From positions 1 to 43,608 of the forward strand of contig NZ_CAIWNH010000217.1 in assembly GCF_903913935.1 (NCBI RefSeq): a stretch of 43,608 bases of DNA. The letters run 5' to 3'. Both the position numbers and the translations under genes were made by a program. How positions within the stretch are numbered: the first letter of the stretch is position 1; the number at the start of each line of letters is the position of its first letter. This document shows positions 8,854-16,707 of this stretch, in pieces. The notes under the pieces were generated by a model. The model saw only the letters and a list, made by a program, of their open reading frames with translations. It did not search any database and was not told the origin of the DNA. Source of the stretch: an uncultured Mucilaginibacter sp. (GTDB lineage: Bacteria > Bacteroidota > Bacteroidia > Sphingobacteriales > Sphingobacteriaceae).

Positions 8854-9219
8854 ATGGAACCATTAGTAAACCAGGACAACGGTAAAACCGTTGGTATTGT
8901 TAGCTATCTCACTTTCATTGGATGGCTCATCGCCTATTTCGGCATGCATCAAAGCAACAAAACAAGTTTAGGCAGTTATCAACTGAGGCAAACGCTGCTG
9001 CTGCACATTATCTCAACAGGATTATGGATTTTAATGACTTTTGTCTTTGGCGCCATGTTTTTTGTCGGTGGCTTTTGGGCGTTGTATTACCTTTACAGGT
9101 TACTTGAACTTGCCCTTTTTGTGCTATGGATCATCGGCCTTATCGGCGCTATAAACGCCGAGGAAAAACCTATCCCCCTAATAGGTAAAATGGCACAGGG
9201 TATGTTTGCAGGGATATGA
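8854..9219 (+). CDS. DUF4870-like small membrane protein
   Basis: The 121-residue protein has three or four predicted TM stretches: about 14-30, 48-70 and 75-100, the last possibly two helices. The pattern VGIVSYLTFIGWLIAYF, then a soluble turn, SYQLRQTLLLHI and a C-terminal FVLWIIGLIGAINAEEKPIPLIG, is typical of DUF4870/Tic20-like proteins, whose role is unknown. It starts at the ATG at 8854, with no clear promoter and no Shine-Dalgarno. It is convergent with the next gene. Confidence 0.75.
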   Translation: MEPLVNQDNGKTVGIVSYLTFIGWLIAYFGMHQSNKTSLGSYQLRQTLLLHIISTGLWILMTFVFGAMFFVGGFWALYYLYRLLELALFVLWIIGLIGAINAEEKPIPLIGKMAQGMFAGI

Positions 9220-9222
9220 TCG

Positions 9223-9288
9223 GTTCATAGTTCATGGTTGATAGTTCATAGAAGGAACTTTTACCATCGACCATGGTCTATAGATCAT
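9223..9288. repeat. Imperfect palindrome of GTTCATA/TATGAAC-like words
   Basis: Left arm 9223-9251 (GGTTCATAGTTCATGGTTGATAG) and right arm 9262-9288 (ACCATCGACCATGGTCTATAG) are imperfect reverse complements. They lie between two convergent stop codons, where they could terminate transcription in both directions. Confidence 0.5.
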
Positions 9289-9292
9289 TGCC

Positions 9293-10438
9293 CTACAGCA
9301 GCAAAGCGTCCACGTAATGCGCATGCACGATCCCCTCGCATGGCGACCATGAAAACACGGTAAACCTGCCGTCCTGGGATGAAACCAGGGCGACGGCATC
9401 ACGTTGGTTAAACACAAATTGCGCCGCCGAGAGGTGCCTGGTACCTCCATTTTGTGAAGGATGGATAACCATGCCGATATTACCTATTACAGGTTCGGTC
9501 ACCAGCATTTGTTCAACTGAGCCGCCGTTTGACGACAGCCCTATTTTAGCGCCGAAGGCAAGCAATTCCATTTCGTCGTTAATGATCGTAGCGCCGTCCA
9601 CCGCGGTAAGGCCTGCAACATTTTCAACGGTACGGTTAACTTCCTCCTGCCAGTGTACCAGGTCGTGGCCGCTTACTTTTTGTTCCATCAATTTCCTGAG
9701 CTCATCAAAGGCAGGGGTAACAGGATAGGTGATGGGGTGAATAATGGAATCGCGCCAGGTATCATTATCTTTCGGCACTACTAACAATATGCCGCCATGC
9801 CCGTGTGCCCGCATGGAAGCAGCCAATTGCACCAGCATATTTACCGAATCGTTCCACCCGGTTGGGGAATTATAATCAATTAGCGACGTTAGCATGGCGG
9901 GGCAGTCGGGCAGGCTCTTACTGTCTTCATCAATGATCTTTATTTCATCTCCTTTTAACACAGCAACGTTGATGAATTTTCCAAAACCTTTAATGCGGCG
10001 GTGCTTTACAACTAACAAACCGGGTTCAATAACCTCCAGCACAAAGCAGCAATCGGGTATGGAACGTGTGGTGCCCCAAACATAAAGGTCGCCATTTTCA
10101 TCATCCCAGATGCCCAGGTGAATGCCCGATCGCTCAACCGCCGGCGCTAGTTTGGTAAGTACATAAGGGGTTAATAATATGCGTTCTTGAAAGACGAGCG
10201 GCTGCCCCGCGAGTTGCGGCGGCAAATAAGCCAGTGATATTTTGGGCGACCGGCTCTCTTCCTTTCGCAAACTGGCCCAAAAAGCCACGTCAATTACCGA
10301 GCTGATCACCCCGATGGATGGCGCGGGTGCAAGCTCATCGCCCCCTTGCAGCAAAGCGGCCTGCAGCAAACGTTCAAAATGGCTTTCAATGGCGGGAGCG
10401 ACAGTTGCCGCAGCCTGGTAGGTTGATCTGTAGGTCAT
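9293..10438 (-). CDS. Diadenylate-cyclase-fold protein, possibly DACNV type
   Basis: The 381-residue protein has no signal peptide or TM helix. Its last third resembles the DisA_N/DAC domain that makes or binds c-di-AMP: TAVDGATIIND at 278-288 contains the DGA motif (281-283), and GGTRHLSAAQF at 331-341 matches the G-T-R-H-x-x-A motif that contacts ATP in diadenylate cyclases, followed by AVALVSSQDGRFTVFSW. The N-terminal ~230 residues are a separate region with strands and the phrase ISLAYLPPQ. Computational surveys have described DAC-like predicted nucleotide sensors in bacteria (names such as DACNV), and this fits that description. Whether it is catalytic is unknown. It is a stand-alone gene. 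Confidence 0.6.
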   Translation of the reverse strand: MTYRSTYQAAATVAPAIESHFERLLQAALLQGGDELAPAPSIGVISSVIDVAFWASLRKEESRSPKISLAYLPPQLAGQPLVFQERILLTPYVLTKLAPAVERSGIHLGIWDDENGDLYVWGTTRSIPDCCFVLEVIEPGLLVVKHRRIKGFGKFINVAVLKGDEIKIIDEDSKSLPDCPAMLTSLIDYNSPTGWNDSVNMLVQLAASMRAHGHGGILLVVPKDNDTWRDSIIHPITYPVTPAFDELRKLMEQKVSGHDLVHWQEEVNRTVENVAGLTAVDGATIINDEMELLAFGAKIGLSSNGGSVEQMLVTEPVIGNIGMVIHPSQNGGTRHLSAAQFVFNQRDAVALVSSQDGRFTVFSWSPCEGIVHAHYVDALLL

Positions 10439-10766
10439 TTATACTGGATACAATTTAATATGCCCCTAAATTACCGCTATTATATTTTCAACGCTAAAAT
10501 TAGTAGGAAGTATTACATAAGGATGGTTATTTAGTGAATGGTTGATTGGGTTAGATTGAGTTGATTAGGTCAGCTAATCAACTACTCACTTAATCAACCC
10601 AATCAACTAACTCTCCATAGTATAAAAACCAATATTCGTCGGTATATTCGAGATATCTGTCTGTTTATTTTCTTTTTTAAAAAATATTATTTACAATTGT
10701 GTATTATTGACACAATGACCAATTGTATTTAGAACCAATTATCAATTAAACTTTTAAATCATAAAA
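10439..10766. other. Intergenic region between divergent genes
   Basis: This 328-bp gap separates the start of the DAC-like gene from the start of the GH3 gene. It contains a long imperfect palindrome at 10536-10612 and, nearer GH3, an AT-rich stretch with the dyad TTGTGT(7)ACACAA at 10697-10715 and the 8-bp palindrome ACAATTGT at 10693-10700. No ORF is seen. The dyad could be an operator for the GH3 gene, but this is a guess. Confidence 0.4.
10536..10612. repeat. Imperfect palindrome of TTGATTGGGTTAG words
   Basis: Left arm 10536-10569 (GGTTGATTGGGTTAG then GAGTTGATTAGG) pairs imperfectly with right arm 10573-10612 (CTAATCAACT, TTAATCAACCCAATCAACT). It lies between two divergent 5' ends, where a terminator is not expected. 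Confidence 0.6.
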
Positions 10767-13178
10767 ATGAGAATTACTCACAAACCAATGACTGCGTTAT
10801 TGGTATTGCTCAGTGCATTTGTGCTGACATCCCATGCGCAGGTTAAAAAACCACTACCCAAACTGGGCAAAAGCAGCCTGAAAGAGGTTGTAGACGCGAT
10901 GACCGTCGAAGAAAAAGCAAAACTGGTAGTAGGCATGGGCTTTAAGATGCCCGGTATGCCGCCACCTGTAAAAGGCGAAAAGCCAAAACCTATCAATATT
11001 GGTGGTTTTACACTCCCTCCTTCTGACCCCGAAGCCTATGATGTACCTGAAAAAGTTGCCGGTACTGCCGGCCGCACTCATGCTATCCTTCGTTTAGGTA
11101 TCCCGTCCATCACCGTTTCTGACGGCCCGGCCGGATTAAGGATAGACCCCACCCGCCCGAATGATAAAAACACCTATTATGCAACTGCATTCCCGGTAGC
11201 TACTTTGCTGGCTTCTTCATGGGATACCGCTTTGGTAAAAAAAGTGGGCGTCGCTTTCGGTAATGAGATCCGCGAGTACGGCGTAGACGTAATATTGGGC
11301 CCGGCGCTTAACATTCACCGCAACCCGCTTGGTGGCCGTAATTTTGAGTATTACTCTGAAGACCCATTAGTAGCAGGCAGCATGACAGCCGCCATTGTTA
11401 ACGGCATCCAAAGCCAGGGCGTTGGTACCTCCATCAAACACTTTGCTGCCAATAACCAGGAAACTAACAGAAACAGCGTTAATACCATTGTAAGTGAAAG
11501 GGCGATGCGCGAGATCTACCTGAAAGGTTTCGAAATTGCTGTTAAAGCTTCACAGCCCTGGACAGTGATGTCTTCCTACAACAGAGTAAATGGCACTTAT
11601 ACTTCGGAAAGGCGCGACCTGCAAACTGACATTTTGAAAAGAGAATGGGGTTTTAAAGGCTTTGTGATGACCGACTGGTTCGGCGGCAGTGATGCTGTTG
11701 CCCAGATGAACGCTGGGAACGATTTGCTGATGCCGGGTAATCCCGACCAGTCAGATGCTATCGTTGCTGCTGTAAAGACCGGTACTTTAAGCATAGCACA
11801 ACTGGATGCAAATGTAACCCGGATGCTGAAGATCATCCTTAAATCACCTACTTTTAAAGGCTATAAATATTCTGACAAACCCGACCTGAAAGGCCACGCA
11901 GCGGTTTCGCGTATGGCTGCCGCACAGGGCATGGTACTGCTTAAAAACGAAGGCGCCGCCCTACCACTGGCAAAAGGCAAAAAAGTTGCTGTATTCGGCA
12001 ATACTTCCTATGCCCTGATAGCAGGCGGCACAGGCAGCGGCGATGTGCATAAGGCTTATACCGTAATGTTGCCACAGGGACTGGCCAATGCAGGCATTAA
12101 GGTGCAACCTGCGTTAGCTAAAGCGTATGCTGATTACATGGTTGACGCAAAGGCCAAACAACCTAAAAACCCTAATTTCTTTATGGCTCCGCCACCGATC
12201 CCTGAAATGGATGCAACCAACCTGGTTGAAAAAGAGGCTGACGGCGCGGATGCAGCGATCATCACCGTAGGCAGAAATGCCGGCGAAGGCGCTGACCGTA
12301 AAGTAGAAAACGATTTTACGTTAACTGATGCTGAAAAAGCATTGATCAACAGTGTTTCCAATGCTTTTCATGCCAAAGGCAAAAAAGTAGTGGTTGTGTT
12401 AAACATCGGCGGTGTAATTGAAGTTGCCAGCTGGCGCGATAGTGTTGACGGCATATTATTAGCATGGCAGCCTGGCCTAGAAGGCGGCAACGCGATAGCT
12501 GATGTATTAAGCGGCAAAGTAAATCCTTCAGGTAAACTGGCATCTACATTCCCGGTTGCTTACCAGGATGTATCGTCAGCAAAAAATTTCCCGGGTAAAG
12601 AGTTCCCTCGGCCGGCTGGCCAGGCGCCTAACCCAATGGTTGGAGCTCCTTCAGAAGTGGTTTACCAGGAAGGCGTTTATGTTGGATACCGCTATTACGA
12701 CTCGTTTAAAATTAAACCGGCTTATGAATTTGGTTACGGCTTATCATACACCAAATTTAAGTTAAGTGATGTAAAAGTGAGCACACCGGAGTTTAAAGGC
12801 AGCATCAGCATTAGTGTTACGGTTAAAAATACCGGAAAAGCTGCCGGTAAGGAAGTGGTTCAGCTTTACTTAACTGCGCCAAACCAAACGCTTGACAAAC
12901 CTGCACAGGAGCTGAAAGCATTTGCCAAAACCGGTTTGCTGGCCCCAGGACAATCGCAAATGGTTACATTAACCCTGCATGCGGGCGACCTGGCCTCATT
13001 CTATACTGATAAATCAGCATGGGTAGCGGATGCCGGTGAATATAAAGTACAAATCGGTACATCTTCAAGGGAGATCGCAAAATCTGCGAGCTTTAAATTA
13101 GCCAAAGAAATTGTTACCGAAAAAACACACAAATCATTAACACCACAGGTGGCAATTGATGAAGTAATCAACAAATAA
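10767..13178 (+). CDS. Glycoside hydrolase family 3 (beta-glucosidase-like)
   Basis: GH3 enzymes release terminal beta-linked sugars such as glucose or xylose. The 803-residue protein has a signal peptide (1-24, ending SHAQ) and is probably periplasmic. The N-terminal barrel shows VSDGPAGLRID near 118, SIKHFAANNQETNR near 222 and GFVMTDWFGG near 298, where Asp303 is the expected nucleophile. The second sandwich domain spans about 385-620, and a C-terminal fibronectin-like domain begins after YEFGYGLSYTKF near 655. A proline-rich insert lies at about 60-90. No SusC/D pair is adjacent, so the substrate is unclear. A terminator follows. Confidence 0.92.
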   Translation: MRITHKPMTALLVLLSAFVLTSHAQVKKPLPKLGKSSLKEVVDAMTVEEKAKLVVGMGFKMPGMPPPVKGEKPKPINIGGFTLPPSDPEAYDVPEKVAGTAGRTHAILRLGIPSITVSDGPAGLRIDPTRPNDKNTYYATAFPVATLLASSWDTALVKKVGVAFGNEIREYGVDVILGPALNIHRNPLGGRNFEYYSEDPLVAGSMTAAIVNGIQSQGVGTSIKHFAANNQETNRNSVNTIVSERAMREIYLKGFEIAVKASQPWTVMSSYNRVNGTYTSERRDLQTDILKREWGFKGFVMTDWFGGSDAVAQMNAGNDLLMPGNPDQSDAIVAAVKTGTLSIAQLDANVTRMLKIILKSPTFKGYKYSDKPDLKGHAAVSRMAAAQGMVLLKNEGAALPLAKGKKVAVFGNTSYALIAGGTGSGDVHKAYTVMLPQGLANAGIKVQPALAKAYADYMVDAKAKQPKNPNFFMAPPPIPEMDATNLVEKEADGADAAIITVGRNAGEGADRKVENDFTLTDAEKALINSVSNAFHAKGKKVVVVLNIGGVIEVASWRDSVDGILLAWQPGLEGGNAIADVLSGKVNPSGKLASTFPVAYQDVSSAKNFPGKEFPRPAGQAPNPMVGAPSEVVYQEGVYVGYRYYDSFKIKPAYEFGYGLSYTKFKLSDVKVSTPEFKGSISISVTVKNTGKAAGKEVVQLYLTAPNQTLDKPAQELKAFAKTGLLAPGQSQMVTLTLHAGDLASFYTDKSAWVADAGEYKVQIGTSSREIAKSASFKLAKEIVTEKTHKSLTPQVAIDEVINK

Positions 13179-13210
13179 GCAATAAACTAAAATAAACTAT
13201 AAACTAAGCT

Positions 13211-13245
13211 GAGTCCCGCGACAATTTGTTGCGGGGCTTTTTTTG
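13211..13245 (+). terminator. Rho-independent terminator after GH3
   Basis: AGTCCCGCGACAA and TTGTTGCGGGGCT form a GC-rich hairpin, followed directly by a run of T at 13238-13244. It starts about 30 bp after the GH3 stop codon. Confidence 0.8.
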
Positions 13246-13249
13246 TTGG

Positions 13250-13350
13250 AACCAGGATTTGTAGGATTAAAGGATGACAGGATTAATCCGGCTACTTTTT
13301 ATACCTTCTGCCGGGCATCCTATAATCTTAAATCTTATAAATCCTAGTTT
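13250..13350. repeat. Imperfect palindrome of AGGATTT/AAATCCT words
   Basis: Left arm 13250-13286 (ACCAGGATTTGTAGGATT, AAAGGATGACAGGATT) pairs imperfectly with right arm 13317-13350 (CATCCTATAATC, TTATAAATCCTAG). With the terminator before it and the promoter after it, this accounts for most of the 313-bp gap between GH3 and the next gene. Confidence 0.55.
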
Positions 13351-13380
13351 AGACAATTAATATTTTTATTTTCAATATTT

Positions 13381-13412
13381 ATTGAAAGTTTAAATAATTA
13401 CATTTACATTTG
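13381..13412 (+). promoter_or_regulatory. Bacteroidota-type promoter for the DUF393/TIGR01777 pair
   Basis: ATTG at 13381-13384 (3 of 4 matches to TTTG) is followed after 20 nt by TACATTTG at 13405-13412, a full match to the TAnnTTTG -7 box. Transcription would start near 13416, leaving a leader of about 75 nt that contains a small GC hairpin near 13440-13453. Confidence 0.55.
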
Positions 13413-13491
13413 TATACTACAAAAAAAAATCAATCACACCGGCGCAACCCGGTATATTTTTTAAGATTATGTTTCATTAATTATTGAAAAT

Positions 13492-14313
13492 ATGAAAACA
13501 TTAGAAAACCACATCATCCTGTTTGACGGTGAATGCCCAATGTGCAAAGCGTACACCCAGGCCTTCGTCAGCACCGGCATGCTTCCCGCAGATGGCCGCG
13601 CTGCTTATCAAAACAATATGGATAGTGTTTGCCCGGTAATTGACAAACAAAGAGCTGTTAACGAGATCGCTTTGATCAACCTCAACAATGGTGAAGTAAC
13701 CTATGGCATACAAAGCCTTTTTAAAGTGATTGGCAATACCTGCCCGGTATTAAAACCATTTTTCAATTTTAAGCCATTCGCCTGCCTAATGAGTAAGTTT
13801 TATGCGTTTATATCCTATAACCGCAGGGTCATCATTCCTGCAGGCACTGCAGGCGATAGTTACCCCTACCAGCCAACTTTTAAATTGCAATACCGCATCG
13901 CCTACCTATTGTTCACCTGGTTATGTACCGGGCTTATTCTAACCGGCTATGCGTACCTGCTCACCGGCGTTGTACCATTGGGTGGCCCGTTAAGGGAATA
14001 TTTCATCTGCGGCGGGCAGCTCATTTTCCAGGGGATCATTATCAGCATTTATGCACCTGACAAATTGTGGGCATACCTGGGCAATATGATGACCATCTCC
14101 TTTGCAGGAAGTTTGCTGCTTGCAATTGTGATGATCCTGAACCACTGGATCGCCTTTCCTGCCATAGCCTTCCCCTTATACTTTATGGCAGTAGCCGGCG
14201 TGATGTTTTTGGAACACTTCCGCAGAACAAAATTGCTTGGGCTTGGATGGACATTAACCATTACCTGGATTTTGTACAGGCTAATATTGCTGGCTGTAAT
14301 ATTAGCTGCTTAA
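13492..14313 (+). CDS. DCC1-like thiol-disulfide oxidoreductase (DUF393) fused to membrane domain
   Basis: The first ~115 residues resemble the DUF393/DCC family: FDGECPMCKAY places a CxxC-type redox pair at Cys15 and Cys18 after the DGxC start. From about residue 135 there are four or five TM helices (LLFTWLCTGLILTGYAYLL and onward), so the redox part should face the cytoplasm at the membrane. Substrates of this family are not known. The next gene starts 29 bp downstream on the same strand, and both share the promoter at 13381. The ATG at 13492 gives the complete redox motif. Confidence 0.8.
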   Translation: MKTLENHIILFDGECPMCKAYTQAFVSTGMLPADGRAAYQNNMDSVCPVIDKQRAVNEIALINLNNGEVTYGIQSLFKVIGNTCPVLKPFFNFKPFACLMSKFYAFISYNRRVIIPAGTAGDSYPYQPTFKLQYRIAYLLFTWLCTGLILTGYAYLLTGVVPLGGPLREYFICGGQLIFQGIIISIYAPDKLWAYLGNMMTISFAGSLLLAIVMILNHWIAFPAIAFPLYFMAVAGVMFLEHFRRTKLLGLGWTLTITWILYRLILLAVILAA

Positions 14314-14341
14314 ATTGAATTAGTTTTTAAAAAAAAATGAA

Positions 14342-15331
14342 ATGAAATACAAAAAGATAGTCCTTGCAGGCGGTAACGGTTACCTGGGCAGGGTATTTGC
14401 AAATTATTATAAAGACAAAGCCAGCGAAATAATCATATTAAGCCGGCACGAAAAACAAACTGACGCAAACATCCGCACAGTGGTTTGGGATGGTAAAACC
14501 TGGGGTAAATGGGCTGCAGAACTGGTAAATGCAGATATCCTCATTAACCTTTGCGGTAAAAATGTGAATTGCCGATACACCGATAAAAACAAGAAAGAAA
14601 TATTTGCATCAAGATTGCTGCCAACCGAAATATTGGGCAAAACAATCCATGACCTGGTTGAACCTCCCAAACTTTGGATTAACTTATCTTCAGCAACCAT
14701 TTACCGGCACGCCGAAGATCACCCGCAGGATGAAGAAACCGGTGAAATCGGCAATGGTTTTTCTGTCGACGTTTGCAATGCATGGGAAGCGGCGTCCAAC
14801 AAATATGATACCCCAAAAACACGTAAAGTTGCCTTGCGGATGGGTATAGTGCTCGGCCGAAGCGACAGTGTTTTCCCGAGGCTGCTTAACCTGGTAAAAC
14901 TGGGCCTGGGTGGCAAACAGGGTGACGGCAAACAATACGTAAGTTGGGTACATGAGCACGATGCGGCGAGAAGTATTGAATGGCTTGCCGACCACCCGGA
15001 ACTACAGGGCATATTTAATTGCACAGCACCCTACCCGGTTAAAAATACGGAGTTAATGAAAGTAATACGGAATATTAATGGAAACCTGATCGGGCTGCCT
15101 GCACCAAAATGGCTACTGGAAGCGGGCGCCGTTTTTATCGGAACAGAAACCGAATTGATCCTGAAAAGCCGATGGGTATTGCCAAAAAGGTTAATGGATG
15201 CTGGTTTTAAATTTGAATTCAGGCACGTTAAGGATGCAGTCAGCGAAATTTTAGGTATTGGAGATTATGCTTTTTTCGATTTTCCGTCACCGTTAAAAAC
15301 AGCCGATAAACACGCCCGGGTTATAAGTTAA
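14342..15331 (+). CDS. TIGR01777 family NAD(P)-dependent epimerase-like oxidoreductase
   Basis: The 329-residue protein is an atypical short-chain dehydrogenase/epimerase of the TIGR01777 (YfcH-like) family. The nucleotide-binding loop GGNGYLGR lies at about residues 10-17. NLCGKNVNCRYTDKNKKEI near 70 and VALRMGIVLGR near 162 are family-typical, and VSWVHEHDAARSIEWL near 201 marks the C-terminal substrate region. The last ~60 residues match the DUF1731 tail in style. The reaction is unknown. It is probably co-transcribed with the DUF393 gene, suggesting a joint redox role. Confidence 0.85.
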   Translation: MKYKKIVLAGGNGYLGRVFANYYKDKASEIIILSRHEKQTDANIRTVVWDGKTWGKWAAELVNADILINLCGKNVNCRYTDKNKKEIFASRLLPTEILGKTIHDLVEPPKLWINLSSATIYRHAEDHPQDEETGEIGNGFSVDVCNAWEAASNKYDTPKTRKVALRMGIVLGRSDSVFPRLLNLVKLGLGGKQGDGKQYVSWVHEHDAARSIEWLADHPELQGIFNCTAPYPVKNTELMKVIRNINGNLIGLPAPKWLLEAGAVFIGTETELILKSRWVLPKRLMDAGFKFEFRHVKDAVSEILGIGDYAFFDFPSPLKTADKHARVIS

Positions 15332-15477
15332 CATCTAAAGTATTAAAGAATGTTACGTTGCCGTAAATCATTTTACATCCGGGTAACACTATTCCCGTAA
15401 ATTGCTGTTAAACTTGCAGTCGCGAATTCAGAAAAAAAGTCGCGGCAGTAACCAATTAATAATAGCATATCAAGTAA

Positions 15478-16620
15478 ATGAAAATCGGAATAGTTTGTTA
15501 CCCAACCTTCGGCGGCAGCGGGGTTGTAGCCACCGAACTGGGCAAGGGCTTAGCAGACCGTGGCCACCAGGTGCATTTTGTCACCTATAACCAACCTGCC
15601 AGGCTCGACCTGTTTTCAGAAAACCTGTTTTACCATGAGGTTTCGGTATCCAACTATCCCCTTTTCGACTTTCCACCGTACGAATTGGCGCTGGCAAGCC
15701 GCCTGGTTGACGTGGTGAGGTTTGAAAAACTGGATGTACTGCATGTACATTATGCTATCCCCCATGCTTCTGCTGCTTTTATGGCCAAACAGATCCTGAT
15801 GACCTACGGCATCTATATCCCTGTAGTAACTACGCTGCATGGTACAGATATTACGCTGGTAGGGCGCGATCGTACCTTTAAACCAGTGGTTACCTTTTCC
15901 ATTAATAAGTCTGACGGGGTAACGGCCGTTTCGGAACATTTGAGAAACGATACTTACCAGTTTTTTGAAATTGAAAATGACATTAAAGTAATCCCCAATT
16001 TTATCGACCTTAAACGATTCAATCTTAAGCCAAAGGATCACTTTAAAAAGGCTATCGCGCCTTTCGGTGAAAAAATAGTAGTTCACACTTCCAACTTCCG
16101 CAAGGTGAAACGCACAGAAGACGTAATCAAAATATTTGCGCGGCTGGTTGAATCTATCCCGGCTAAATTACTAATGGTTGGCGATGGCCCGGAACGCTCA
16201 TACTGCGAGCAATTGAGCCGCGACCTGGGCGTAAATGATAATGTGCGGTTTTTGGGAAAACAGGATGCGATCGAGGAGATCCTTTCTGTATCCGACCTTT
16301 TTTTAATGCCTTCTGAATCGGAAAGCTTTGGTTTAGCTGCTCTTGAGGCAATGGCCTGTAAGGTTCCGGTGATTACTTCAAACGCGGGGGGCTTACCCGA
16401 ACTAAATATTGACGGCGTAACTGGTTTCTTAAAAGATGTGGGTGATATTGAAGGCATGGCTGAAAAAGCCATTTACGTACTGGAAGATGAAGAGCGCCTG
16501 AATACTTTTAAAGAAAATGCCCTTGCCCGTGCCAAAGAATTCGACCTCGCCAATATACTGCCGCTTTACGAAAATTATTATGTTGAGGTGATTGAAAAAT
16601 GCAGGGAAAAAGCTATTTAA
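15478..16620 (+). CDS. bshA: N-acetyl-alpha-D-glucosaminyl L-malate synthase BshA
   Basis: BshA is a family-4 glycosyltransferase that joins UDP-GlcNAc to L-malate in the first step of bacillithiol synthesis. The 380-residue length and the opening MKIGIVCYPTFGGSGVVA followed by ELGKGLADRGH are characteristic. THLHGTDITLVG-type sequence (TTLHGTDITL) near 121 and the C-terminal nucleotide-sugar site PSESESFGLAALEAMACKVPV near 278 are visible. The ATG at 15478 aligns with the usual N-terminus. The bacillithiol-linked ytxJ lies 23 kb away in this window. A palindrome follows the stop. Confidence 0.93.
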   Translation: MKIGIVCYPTFGGSGVVATELGKGLADRGHQVHFVTYNQPARLDLFSENLFYHEVSVSNYPLFDFPPYELALASRLVDVVRFEKLDVLHVHYAIPHASAAFMAKQILMTYGIYIPVVTTLHGTDITLVGRDRTFKPVVTFSINKSDGVTAVSEHLRNDTYQFFEIENDIKVIPNFIDLKRFNLKPKDHFKKAIAPFGEKIVVHTSNFRKVKRTEDVIKIFARLVESIPAKLLMVGDGPERSYCEQLSRDLGVNDNVRFLGKQDAIEEILSVSDLFLMPSESESFGLAALEAMACKVPVITSNAGGLPELNIDGVTGFLKDVGDIEGMAEKAIYVLEDEERLNTFKENALARAKEFDLANILPLYENYYVEVIEKCREKAI

Positions 16621-16624
16621 GGAC

Positions 16625-16702
16625 GTGAAAGGATAAAGGTAAAAGGCGAAAGGTTTGTCTTAAGTTATTCACTTTTTACCCTTCGCCTTTGGCCTCTCAC
16701 CT
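16625..16702. repeat. GAAAGG-word palindrome between convergent genes
   Basis: Left arm 16625-16653 (GTGAAAGGATAAAGG, AAAAGGCGAAAGG) and right arm 16670-16702 (TTTTTACCCTTCGCCTTTGG) pair over most of their length. It separates the stops of bshA and the lactonase gene and is a plausible bidirectional terminator. The same words recur at 17885-17961, 3666-3690 and 38973-38990. Confidence 0.65.
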
Positions 16703-16707
16703 AAAAC

